Shown here in pieces: positions 35,041-43,745 of a stretch of DNA of 64,000 bases. The DNA lies in the NCBI RefSeq assembly GCF_947502065.1, contig NZ_CANMYE010000010.1, positions 23,976 through 87,975 on the forward strand. Direction: 5' to 3'. Made by a program: the position numbers and the translations under genes. Numbering within the stretch: position 1 is the stretch's first letter; each line of letters opens with the position of its first letter. The notes beneath the pieces are model-generated. The model was not told the DNA's origin. It did not search any database and saw only the letters and a list, made by a program, of their open reading frames with translations. Source of the stretch: an uncultured Pseudoteredinibacter sp. (lineage in GTDB: Bacteria > Pseudomonadota > Gammaproteobacteria > Pseudomonadales > Cellvibrionaceae).

Positions 35041-36417
35041 ATGCTCGCCTATATCGGTTTAATCGCCAGTGTGGCTTTACTCATTTATTTAGCACTGCGT
35101 GGAGTGAATATTATTTTGGCTTCACTCATCTGCTCTCTAATGGTGGTGCTGAGTAATCAGCTTTCCATTGCAGAAAGTTTTACGGTCTTTTATCCGCTCG
35201 GAAAATTGGGCGCTTTTACCTTTGCTGGCAAATTCTTTTTGCTATTTGCTTGTGGCGCGATGTTTGGCCGAGTCATGGGCGAGAGTGGCGCCGCCTCGGC
35301 GATTGCATTGAGTTTAAGTCGCTGGCTGGGGGCGCAAAGAGCTTTGTGGATCACCGTCTTAGCTTGTGCTTTGCTAACCTACGGTGGTGTGGTGGTCTTT
35401 GTAGTGATATTCACTATGTACCCCTTAGGGTTGAAGCTTCTGGAAGAGTCTAATCTTCCCAAGCGATTATTTTGTGCTGCTTTAGCACTGGGAAGTGGTA
35501 CCTTCACTCTGACGGCCCTGCCAGGCACACCCTCAATTCACAATGTTATCCCATCGCTAGCACTGGGTACGGATCTTTATGCGGGTGCTATCTATGGTCT
35601 TCTGGGTGGCCTAATGATGTTCGCTTTAGGGATGTGGTACCTAGAGCGTGAAAGGGTAATTGCCCAAAGCAAGGGAGAAGTTTTCGAGCCAAATGAGCGC
35701 GATAAACAAATACAGGCTAGCGGAGCATTGGTTTCGGCTTCTTGGCAAAAAGCCTTAATTCCGATGGTGGTGGTACTGGGCTTGATTGTATCGCCAAGAC
35801 TCTGCTTAAGCTTGGCGGGTCAAGATCTCTTACAAGGTGAAACCCTGTTTGCTCAATGGCTGAAATTTGCCAGCAAGCAAGCGGTACTATGGCCAAGCAT
35901 ATCCCTTGCAGTGGGGAGTGTAGTAACGCTCTTGCTGTTTTCCAATGTTCGTAACAGATCTTTGCAGTTGCTAGGTGCTGGCGCTGAAGACTCCATTATG
36001 CCGCTGATTAATACCGCGGCAGTCATTGGCTTTGGTGGCGTGGTTACTAGCACGGTAGGTTTTAATCAGTTCTCTGAGTTAATGCTTAATTCCTCATTGC
36101 CGCCAATGCTATCGATGTTTTTCTCGATCAGTTTGATGTCGGGAATTGTGGGATCGGCTTCAGGAGGCTTGCAGATATTTATGGAAACCATGGCGCCACA
36201 TTTCTTAGCGATGGGCTTTGATGCAGGCACCTTGCACCGTTTGGCAGCTATGGCCAGTGGTGGATTAGATTCTCTGCCTCATAGCGGTGCTGTGGTGGCT
36301 ATGTTGACCATTACCGGCTTGAACCATAAACAGGTATACAAAGATATTGCGGTAATCACTGTAGTTATTCCTATTATCGCGACCTTGTCGGTTATTGGGA
36401 TTGCCAGTTTTATTTGA
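35041..36417 (+). CDS. GntP-family permease
   Basis: 458 residues with roughly twelve membrane segments. The N-terminal GLIASVALLIYLALRGVNIILA and the internal LTALPGTPSIHNVIPSLALGT and ASGGLDSLPHSGAVVAML are of GntP type (gluconate/hydroxy-acid:H+ symport). Family members move gluconate, 3-hydroxybutyrate or other organic acids, so substrate is open. Gene order suggests induction by the PAS kinase/FixJ-type pair. Downstream genes face the other way, with a terminator for them in the short gap. Confidence 0.8.
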   Translation: MLAYIGLIASVALLIYLALRGVNIILASLICSLMVVLSNQLSIAESFTVFYPLGKLGAFTFAGKFFLLFACGAMFGRVMGESGAASAIALSLSRWLGAQRALWITVLACALLTYGGVVVFVVIFTMYPLGLKLLEESNLPKRLFCAALALGSGTFTLTALPGTPSIHNVIPSLALGTDLYAGAIYGLLGGLMMFALGMWYLERERVIAQSKGEVFEPNERDKQIQASGALVSASWQKALIPMVVVLGLIVSPRLCLSLAGQDLLQGETLFAQWLKFASKQAVLWPSISLAVGSVVTLLLFSNVRNRSLQLLGAGAEDSIMPLINTAAVIGFGGVVTSTVGFNQFSELMLNSSLPPMLSMFFSISLMSGIVGSASGGLQIFMETMAPHFLAMGFDAGTLHRLAAMASGGLDSLPHSGAVVAMLTITGLNHKQVYKDIAVITVVIPIIATLSVIGIASFI

Positions 36418-36446
36418 TTCTCGGGGCATAGACTTGCAACGCGAAA

Positions 36447-36472
36447 ACAAAAAAAGCGCCCCATAGGGCGCC
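36447..36472 (-). terminator. terminator of the TonB-receptor gene
   Basis: On the minus strand GCGCCC-loop-GGGCGC (36456-36461 and 36466-36471) is followed by a run of seven T (A-run at 36449-36455 on the plus strand). It lies about 55 bp after the receptor stop. Confidence 0.85.
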
Positions 36473-36526
36473 TAAAAGTGGGCGCCGCGATACGCCCAGT
36501 TGCATACAGGATGCGAGGACTAACGA

Positions 36527-38656
36527 TTAAAAGTTTTTAGTGACCGATAAACCATAGGTGCGTGGCATACCGCTAATGGAAGGCGCAGTGAGAATGCTAC
36601 CAAAAGCGAATGAATGCACTAGGTACTCTTCGTCGGCCAAGTTTTTACCCCATAGTGTGAAGCTCAAGCTATCGTCAACATTGTAGATAACACTTCCGTC
36701 AATTAAGTCATAAGCTGGGATTGAAGCATAAGCTGTATTTTGTGGATCTTGGAACGCTTCGTCTTTATGTCGATAATCAGCGCGGAACTCTAAGCTCGAT
36801 ACATCGCCTAATGGCACTTCATAAGCGGCCGCTAAGGTGTAGGATTTCTTAGGAGCGTTACGCGTATAGTTACCGATTACGCTGCTATCTTGAATGTAGT
36901 CATCATAAGTCGATTCGATATAAGCCCCGCTGGCAGTCAAAGTAAGGTTCTCGACTGGAATCCAGGTTAGATCAAACTCGATGCCCTTCGAAGTAACTTC
37001 AGCGGCGTTCTGGGTAACGGATACTGGTAAGCCATCAACGTCTAGGGTTAATAACTCTTGGTAATCTTCAAAACCCGAATGGAAGATGGATACGTTGGCT
37101 CGCAAGGTGTCATCCAGTAAATCGGCTTTTACGCCCACTTCATAAGACAAAGCTTTTTCAGGATTAAACGCTGTGGTGGCGATTTGTGGGCTGTCTGGCT
37201 GACCTTGGTAGCCGCCACTCTTATAGCCTGTAGCAACAGAACCATAGATCATCGCGGAGTCATTCACATGGTAAGACAGTACAGCCTTGTAGGTCGGTTC
37301 CGACCAGCTGTCGCCAGCGGTAACATCAAAGTTTTCATTGACCAAAATAATGCCGCGGCCAATAGCGCGAATATCCTTCTCATCACGAGAAAAACGAGCA
37401 CCTAAGGTTAGGTCTAGGTTGTCTTGAAGTTGGTAGTTCAGCTCACCAAATATAGCGTAGCTGGTTACATCAGCTTCTACTTCGGTGTAATCAACAGGTA
37501 GACGTCTAACCTGGAATTCTTCGACGCGATTGGTTTGCTCATTAGAATAGAATGCGCCAATTACCCAGTGATTGATATTTTCGGTAGAGCCTGAAATGCG
37601 GAATTCTTGACTGAACTGATCACCGTCTTCAACGACATCATTAAATAAAACCAGTAGCGCTTCAGGAATATTTTGCGCGCCGACGATCTCAGTATCTTCC
37701 GCCCAGTTGTTGTTGCGATATGAGGAGATCGAAAGGAAGTCTACGTCGTCATTGCTCCAGTTAAAGCGTACGCTACCGCCCCAAAGTTCGCGATCTTGTT
37801 TGCCGTCTTCATCGATGGCAACTTTGTAATGGTCACCAACGGTTTGGTCAAACGGTGAGGTATCGGCTAGGCGAGTAGTGGTTAAACCGCGTGGCTTACG
37901 GCCTACACCATTACCAAAGTCATTGGAGTAGTCAGCCGAAAATACGATATTGGCTTGATCGTTGATATCCCAGCGTAATCGGCCGCGAACAGCGGTGGTG
38001 TTTTTATTGGAAAGATCGTTACCTGTGACGACGTTTTCGATATGTCCGTCACGCTCTATATCAGAAATAGAAAAGCTGGCTGCCACGCTATCGCTTAGTG
38101 GTCCACTTATGTAGGCATCTATGCTGCGCTGGCTTAGGTTACCCACACCGGCGCGCACCTTGGCGGTAAACTCGTCGCTAGGCATTTTGGTAACGATATT
38201 AATCGCGCCACCTGAGGCGTTCTTGCCAAATAGTGTACCTTGAGGTCCACGCAACACTTCTACACGCTCTAGATCGAACAGCTCCATGCTAGCGCCTGAG
38301 GCGCGGCCCATATAGACGTCATCTACATAGACAACGACGGAAGAATCTCCACCTGGGCCTTCTTCATTTGAGCCGATGCCACGAATGTAAATTTGTGGCT
38401 GACCGGCGTTAAATTGGCCCATTGCTAAACCTGGCGCGCGCTGAGCGATTTCGCCGATTTCACTAATATTGCCTTTCGATAGCGCTTCGGCATCAAATGC
38501 AGCTACGGAAATCGGGGTTTCTTGCAGATTGGTTTCTCGTTTTTGGGCTGTAACCACAACTTCTTCCAAAGTACCTTGGGCTAGAGCCGCTGAGCTAAGG
38601 CTAGTACTAAGGCAAATCGCTGTGAATAGAGCACTTGGGGAGGTCTTAAGTGACAT
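36527..38656 (-). CDS. TonB-dependent outer-membrane receptor
   Basis: 709 residues with a signal peptide ending SSAALAQ. A TonB box-like segment (EEVVVTAQKRE) is followed by the plug domain (ISVAAFDAEALS, IYIRGIGSNE, LRGPQGTLFGKNASGGAINIVT) and a 22-strand barrel, ending with the aromatic residue of YGLSVTKNF. The EVVVTAQKR form is common in receptors for organic molecules in Sphingomonad/Cellvibrionales-type bacteria rather than siderophores. The gene follows the ligase-amidohydrolase pair on the same strand, so it probably imports their substrate. Confidence 0.93.
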   Translation of the reverse strand: MSLKTSPSALFTAICLSTSLSSAALAQGTLEEVVVTAQKRETNLQETPISVAAFDAEALSKGNISEIGEIAQRAPGLAMGQFNAGQPQIYIRGIGSNEEGPGGDSSVVVYVDDVYMGRASGASMELFDLERVEVLRGPQGTLFGKNASGGAINIVTKMPSDEFTAKVRAGVGNLSQRSIDAYISGPLSDSVAASFSISDIERDGHIENVVTGNDLSNKNTTAVRGRLRWDINDQANIVFSADYSNDFGNGVGRKPRGLTTTRLADTSPFDQTVGDHYKVAIDEDGKQDRELWGGSVRFNWSNDDVDFLSISSYRNNNWAEDTEIVGAQNIPEALLVLFNDVVEDGDQFSQEFRISGSTENINHWVIGAFYSNEQTNRVEEFQVRRLPVDYTEVEADVTSYAIFGELNYQLQDNLDLTLGARFSRDEKDIRAIGRGIILVNENFDVTAGDSWSEPTYKAVLSYHVNDSAMIYGSVATGYKSGGYQGQPDSPQIATTAFNPEKALSYEVGVKADLLDDTLRANVSIFHSGFEDYQELLTLDVDGLPVSVTQNAAEVTSKGIEFDLTWIPVENLTLTASGAYIESTYDDYIQDSSVIGNYTRNAPKKSYTLAAAYEVPLGDVSSLEFRADYRHKDEAFQDPQNTAYASIPAYDLIDGSVIYNVDDSLSFTLWGKNLADEEYLVHSFAFGSILTAPSISGMPRTYGLSVTKNF

Positions 38657-38695
38657 GGTGTTCTCTCCGCTTATTTTTTTTATCAGTGAGTAAAA

Positions 38696-38710
38696 ATACT
38701 TATTAAGTAT
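38696..38710. promoter_or_regulatory. inverted repeat upstream of the TonB receptor gene
   Basis: ATACTT-ATT-AAGTAT, perfect 6-bp arms, about 40 bp upstream of the receptor start. It sits next to AGTAAAAATA, a string that also flanks the inverted repeat upstream of the ligase gene at 42483. A shared regulator is possible. Confidence 0.35.
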
Positions 38711-38804
38711 GATGCAGTTTTTCAGACAGCTCTCAAGCTGTCAAGGAAAAATAAGGGTTATTACTTATTTTTACATTGGGAGTAGTTTTATAGCGAAAAT
38801 GGCA

Positions 38805-38833
38805 CAAAGCAAGCAAATGTCTTGCTTGCTTTG
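38805..38833 (-). terminator. hairpin after the amidohydrolase gene
   Basis: Perfect 12-bp stem CAAAGCAAGCAA (38805-38816) with 38822-38833 and a 5-nt loop, 17 bp past the amidohydrolase stop. The T-run on the minus strand is short, so termination may be partial and allow read-through into the TonB receptor gene. Confidence 0.6.
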
Positions 38834-38849
38834 CGTCAATTTTGAGGGC

Positions 38850-40511
38850 TTAGCGACGGTATACGCTGCGACCTTCTTTAAAGGTTTCTAGAACTTTAAG
38901 ATCTTTTAGCGCAAGGCTTGAAACATTGAGAGGGTTACGGTCCAAAATCACGAGGTCTGCGAGTTTTCCGACTGTGATCGTACCTTTGTAGGATGCCTCT
39001 CTGTGTTGTTTGGCCGCATTAATGGTAATGGCTTGCAATGCTTGGTAAGTGCTGGCTTGTTGATCTTTGCCTAGAGTCTTACCGCTACGCGTTTGTCGTT
39101 GGGTGGCGGTCCACAGTAAAAGTGGCATATCCGGAGGCACAATAGGTGTGTCATTGTGAATGGTATAAGCAATACCCACTGAACTTGCAGATTGCAGTGG
39201 ACTAATGCGTTTTGCCCGTGTTTTCCCGAGTACTGAGTCGCGATGCCAATCGCCCCAATAAAATGTATGTGCAACAAAGAATGAAGGGATCACAGCAAGC
39301 TCTGGCATGCGTTTGAGCTGATCGTCGCGTACGGTTTGTGCGTGTATCATGACGCTATCAGGCTGGTGGCTGCCTTGTTCTTTTAATGCAGCAATGGTGT
39401 CGAGCATCTGCTCAGCTGCGGCATCGCCATTGGCATGCAAGATGACTTGCCAGCCTTTGTCATAGTAACTTTTTAAACGCGCCTTTACCTCAGCATCGTT
39501 TTGGGTGGCATAGCCGCGATAATCACTGTCTTGATTAGCAGGCGGCTCGTGGTAGGGGTGACTGAGCCAGGCAGTTTTACCTTGAGGGGAACCATCCAAA
39601 ACCATTTTTACACCGGCTATGCGAAAGCGCTTGTCCTCGGGAGTTCTACCAGGTTGGTATTGCTTAAGACTTAAGTCTGTCCAGTTATCATATGGGTAGG
39701 CGATAACATCTAAAGAGAGCAGCCCTTTGGCATCGGCTTCGCGAAGAAGATCAATTCCGGCGGGATTAGCTGCGCCATCTTGAATCGTCGTTAATCCGTA
39801 TTGTGCATAATATTGATCAAGTTGAGCCAGTTTTTTGAGCTGTTCAGATTTACTGGGTTTAGGTAGTTTTTTATAAACAAAGTCGAGCGCTTTTTCTTCG
39901 ATCACCCCATTAGGTAAACCGCTTTTTTTATCCCTTTGGATATGACCGCCTTCTGGGTCTTTGCTGTCTTTTGTAATGCCGGCGATTTCCAAGCACTTGC
40001 TGTTACAAACTCCAAGATGACCAGAGACGTGCTTAATAAACACTGGTTGATCTTTGGAAACTCTATCTAGGTCCCAGCGGGTAGGGTGGCGTTGAGCTGC
40101 CAGCAATGAATCGTCATAGCCGGCACCTAAGATCCAACTTTTGCGAGCAGGTGTTTCGGCCAGTTCGTTGACAAGTTCATCGATCGTATTGATTGCTCCT
40201 ACCGGCGGTGAGGCGACATTTTTATAGAATAGATAATCCAGAGTGATGCTGTAATGGCCATGAGCATCAATAAAACCAGGAAGCAAGCTGCGACCTTTCA
40301 AATCGTAATTTGTGCACTGTTGTTGCTTACACCAAGCCTTTGCGCCAATTAGTGGACCTACGTATTGGATTTTACCGGCGTCGCTTATTACGGCTTCGGC
40401 TTTATTGTTGTCCATGGTGATAATAGATCCACCATGAAATAACGTTGCCGCATGAGCATTGCTTGCGCTTAGGCCCGCCAGCAAGCTACTGATTAGTACT
40501 GCTCTTTTCAT
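38850..40511 (-). CDS. exported YtcJ-type amidohydrolase
   Basis: 553 residues with a signal peptide (MKRAVLISSLLAGLSASNAHA). The amidohydrolase-3 family layout is clear: FHGGSIITMDN, GRSLLPGFIDAHGHYS (metal His pair), HVSGHLGVCNS, VILHANGDAAAEQ and the C-terminal GTITVGKLADLVILDRNPL. It would hydrolyse an amide or cyclic amide in the periplasm. It lies 13 bp after the AMP ligase on the same strand; together with the TonB receptor this suggests uptake, amide cleavage and CoA activation of the released acid. The actual substrate is unknown. Confidence 0.88.
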   Translation of the reverse strand: MKRAVLISSLLAGLSASNAHAATLFHGGSIITMDNNKAEAVISDAGKIQYVGPLIGAKAWCKQQQCTNYDLKGRSLLPGFIDAHGHYSITLDYLFYKNVASPPVGAINTIDELVNELAETPARKSWILGAGYDDSLLAAQRHPTRWDLDRVSKDQPVFIKHVSGHLGVCNSKCLEIAGITKDSKDPEGGHIQRDKKSGLPNGVIEEKALDFVYKKLPKPSKSEQLKKLAQLDQYYAQYGLTTIQDGAANPAGIDLLREADAKGLLSLDVIAYPYDNWTDLSLKQYQPGRTPEDKRFRIAGVKMVLDGSPQGKTAWLSHPYHEPPANQDSDYRGYATQNDAEVKARLKSYYDKGWQVILHANGDAAAEQMLDTIAALKEQGSHQPDSVMIHAQTVRDDQLKRMPELAVIPSFFVAHTFYWGDWHRDSVLGKTRAKRISPLQSASSVGIAYTIHNDTPIVPPDMPLLLWTATQRQTRSGKTLGKDQQASTYQALQAITINAAKQHREASYKGTITVGKLADLVILDRNPLNVSSLALKDLKVLETFKEGRSVYRR

Positions 40512-40524
40512 CTTAGCTCCCAGC

Positions 40525-42411
40525 TTATTGTGCGAATAAAATCGTATAGGAAATAGGTTGTTTATTTAAAGCCTTGCGTATCAAAGATTCGGCTCTCGCT
40601 TGCTCAGTTTCCTTGCATTGAACATTTAGCTCTGCATAGGTGCCCTTGTTTTTATCACAATATGCTTTAACTTCAGCGCTGATATCGCTAACATTTTCCT
40701 TTTCAAATAACAGCTGGATTTGATGTTGATAAACATGCTCAATTGAGTGGCACATTAATGCGGGCTTGAATATTTTACCTACGGCCGTTACTGGCATTTC
40801 GTTAATTATGTGAATGTTTTTAGGGATGGCTGCTCGCTCAGGAATGTTCTTTTGGGCGTGCTCAAGAAGTTCTTCTACGCTTGCGCTGTGGCCGGGCTTT
40901 AAGCAAACATAAGCGGCTGGCATTTCGATGGTATAAGCATCAGGCTGAGCAACCGCAGCGGCGGTTTCGACAGAATCGTGGGTATAAAGGGCATCCTCAA
41001 TGATGATCGGGTCGATATTATGGCCGCCGCGAATAATTAGATCTTTGGCTCGCCCATTGATCCAAAATAGCCCCTTGCTATCGACATGGCCAAGATCTCC
41101 AGAATTAAGCCATTTTTTTCCGTCAGGCATGTTTTTGATAAAGGTAGTGCTGTTATGGCTTTGATTTAAGTAGCCTTGCATGACGGTGGGGCCTGCAAAT
41201 ACTAATAGCCCGGACTCACCGTCATCGCAGTCGCGTAAGTAATTATATTCATCGTCTACTTCGATGGTTTTCACTTCCATATAAGGCACTTTTAAACCAG
41301 CAGCATAGCCATCGACGATGTCTTGGTTGGGATAGCAGGATACAACGCCGCACATTTCGGTCATGCCAAAACCATTGAGGGGCATTTGGCCGCACATCTC
41401 TTTGATTTTTAACGACTGATCTAAAGAGCCAGGCGATGCGCCGGTGTACATGCGTTGCAAACTGCTAATATCTCTGTCGCCTACAGGTAGATCGACTAAG
41501 GCCGAATAAATGGTGGGGACAGCATTGACGTCATTGATTTTCATGGCCTCGATAATCTGCCAGAAATTCTCTGTCGCTTTTTTATGACGAAAGCCCATGT
41601 GATGGAACATACAAATCGTATTGCCCACAAGAAGGTTGCGCAGGCTAACAATAAGTGCACCTAATACATGAAAAATGGGCATACCTAAGGCAACACGACT
41701 GTGCTCGCGCCCGTTTGCTAGTAAGGTATCGACGGTATAGGCCTGTGCAAGGTGATTAAAATGGCTGTGCATGGCGAGTTTGGGTTCGCCTGTTGTACCA
41801 CCTGTATGAAAATACGCCGCAATATCTTGAGGCGCAATATTACGCTCAATCGGGTTAGTCGGCATGTTGGCAATGGCTTGTGGGTATTGATAATCGCCTT
41901 TGTCATCACCTAGAGTGACAAATACGATATCGTCGCTAAGCTCGGGCCGAATAGACTCTATCTTTTCCCAAATGCCATCTTGGTAACTAGGGCCAGGGCA
42001 GACAACGATTCGTGCTTTGCTGGCTTTAATAATATTGGCGATGTGATGGGCTTCCAGAAAACCATTAATCGAGCATGCGCGACCAGCTGCTTCGGCCGCC
42101 CACAGCGCAGCTTGGCTGTCTGCCAAAAGGGGAAGCAATAAGACTACGGATTCATCACTTTGAAGGCCTAAAGACTGATAAAAGTGTGCCGTTTGATTGA
42201 GCTGTTTTGCGAAGTCACCATAGCTCACAGAGCATTGTGTTGTGGGCGTCTCAATATCGGGCAGGTATACAAAAGCCTCTCTTTCTGGGTGTTCGGCAGC
42301 CTTCTTTAACAGAGCCTTGTACACATTAGTATTTAAATCGAATCGCTCTTCGATTGCGGTCTGCTCATAAGCTAGGACTTCTGCAATAGAGTTCAGCACG
42401 GGTTTATTCAT
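40525..42411 (-). CDS. AMP-forming acyl-CoA synthetase family protein
   Basis: 628 residues. The adenylation motif YFHTGGTTGEPKLAMHSH, the GFGMTEM motif, the YXXGD-like LNSGDLGHVDSKGLFW and the catalytic Lys in VGKIFKPAL are in order. It would activate a carboxylic acid as acyl-AMP and then acyl-CoA. The C-terminal ~70 residues after that Lys are an extra tail not usual in the family, ending at NKQPISYTILFAQ. First gene of a minus-strand unit with the amidohydrolase. A perfect inverted repeat lies ~75 bp upstream. Confidence 0.88.
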   Translation of the reverse strand: MNKPVLNSIAEVLAYEQTAIEERFDLNTNVYKALLKKAAEHPEREAFVYLPDIETPTTQCSVSYGDFAKQLNQTAHFYQSLGLQSDESVVLLLPLLADSQAALWAAEAAGRACSINGFLEAHHIANIIKASKARIVVCPGPSYQDGIWEKIESIRPELSDDIVFVTLGDDKGDYQYPQAIANMPTNPIERNIAPQDIAAYFHTGGTTGEPKLAMHSHFNHLAQAYTVDTLLANGREHSRVALGMPIFHVLGALIVSLRNLLVGNTICMFHHMGFRHKKATENFWQIIEAMKINDVNAVPTIYSALVDLPVGDRDISSLQRMYTGASPGSLDQSLKIKEMCGQMPLNGFGMTEMCGVVSCYPNQDIVDGYAAGLKVPYMEVKTIEVDDEYNYLRDCDDGESGLLVFAGPTVMQGYLNQSHNSTTFIKNMPDGKKWLNSGDLGHVDSKGLFWINGRAKDLIIRGGHNIDPIIIEDALYTHDSVETAAAVAQPDAYTIEMPAAYVCLKPGHSASVEELLEHAQKNIPERAAIPKNIHIINEMPVTAVGKIFKPALMCHSIEHVYQHQIQLLFEKENVSDISAEVKAYCDKNKGTYAELNVQCKETEQARAESLIRKALNKQPISYTILFAQ

Positions 42412-42848
42412 AGGACATCGCTTTATCGTGTTATTAGACTGACTTTTGACCTTCTGCTCGATTATTAACGCCTCAGATCGGTATAGGTATTAGTACCTAT
42501 TTTTACTAAATATAAAACACCTTTGCCTGTTTTGTGAATAGCTAAGGGGCAGTATCTGAGTAAATTGTCAGAAATTCCCCTTTTTCGCGGGTAAAAGAGA
42601 CATATCTTGGTTTCTTGGCTGAATTCTCAGCTAAGCTAAAATAACGACTCTTTGAAGCTGGGCCAAATATACATTGATAGGATTATGCAGCTTAAAACTG
42701 CTTACCTAAGCAATAAAATATTGTTTTTCCCACACTTTTTATGCTTGTTTATCTTTTGGGCCTATTAGAGAATGATAAGAATAAGCAACTGATTGTTTTT
42801 CTGAAGAGTTTGTCCTTTGCGTTTTAGTTGAACTTTGCTGGTACATTA
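42412..42848. promoter_or_regulatory. divergent region with a perfect 7-4-7 inverted repeat
   Basis: 437 bp between the ligase (minus) and an orphan kinase (plus). ATAGGTA-TTAG-TACCTAT at 42483-42500 is a perfect dyad 72 bp upstream of the ligase start, flanked by an AT-rich string shared with the dyad before the TonB receptor. The rest is AT-rich; no gene is supported there. Confidence 0.45.
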
Positions 42849-43652
42849 ATGAGTACAGAATCGGATTCTCAACTTTTGACCCGTTTGAATATTGCTGAAC
42901 AAAAAGCTGAAGAGTTGGCGCGCTTGTTGGCGACGGTTGGCCATGAGGTGAAGACTCCGATTGGCATTGCGGTGACCGCTTCGTCTCACCTTCAGCTTAA
43001 GGTCGAAAATATAAAAAGCGAATACCAGTCCGGCAAAATGACACAGGAAAGTCTTGAAGCCTTTTTTGATCTAGTTTCCGAATCCGCGAAAATCTTGCAA
43101 TCTAATACTCAGCGCGCAAGTGCTTTGATGGACAGTTTTAAGCAAGTAGCAATCGATCAAGCACAGGAGACGGTGCGTGTGATCGAGTTGGCGCCGTATT
43201 TTAAGCAGTTGCAGATGAGCTTTGCATTGGTATTGAAACAAGCAGAGGCAGAGCTAAGCTTTGATTGTGATGATTCTTTACGGTTGCAGAGTTGCCCAGG
43301 CGCATTAACTCAAGTGCTCAGCAACTTAATTATGAATGCCATACAGCATGCTCGAATTCCTGGAACGCCCTTAGTCATAAACCTTAGAGCAATAGCGGTT
43401 AACCCAGAAAGGGGGGAGCTAAGCATAGAGCTTCGAGATAATGGGCGAGGTATGTCAGAGGACTTACAACAACAGGTTTTTGAACAGTACTTTACGACGG
43501 CTAAAGAGCGTGGGGGCAGTGGCTTAGGGCTAGGCATTGTTCGCGAGCTGATGAACAGTACATTACACGGAGAATTAACTCTCAGTTCTGAAGAGGGGCG
43601 GGGCAGTTGTTTTAGCTTATTACTACCCAGTCTTCCTCTGGGTGATAATTGA
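42849..43652 (+). CDS. orphan sensor histidine kinase without an input domain
   Basis: 267 residues from ATG 42849 (a TTG 21 bp upstream is possible but no better supported). The protein is almost only kinase core: a short coiled N-terminus, H box TVGHEVKTPIGIAV (His ~32), then a long dimerisation helix, N box LSNLIMNAIQHA, G1 DNGRGMS and G2 GGSGLGLGIV. No PAS, HAMP or membrane segment is present, and no response regulator adjoins it, so it must receive its signal from a partner. The next gene is an amino-acid dehydrogenase-like enzyme 93 bp away. Confidence 0.85.
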   Translation: MSTESDSQLLTRLNIAEQKAEELARLLATVGHEVKTPIGIAVTASSHLQLKVENIKSEYQSGKMTQESLEAFFDLVSESAKILQSNTQRASALMDSFKQVAIDQAQETVRVIELAPYFKQLQMSFALVLKQAEAELSFDCDDSLRLQSCPGALTQVLSNLIMNAIQHARIPGTPLVINLRAIAVNPERGELSIELRDNGRGMSEDLQQQVFEQYFTTAKERGGSGLGLGIVRELMNSTLHGELTLSSEEGRGSCFSLLLPSLPLGDN

Positions 43653-43745
43653 TCGATCTGGGTGATTCCTGCTCTTAGCCAATAAAGCGCTTGCAGCCCT
43701 TTGCCGGCCTGTTATTCTCCCTCTTTTGCTTTAGAGGGATGTCCC

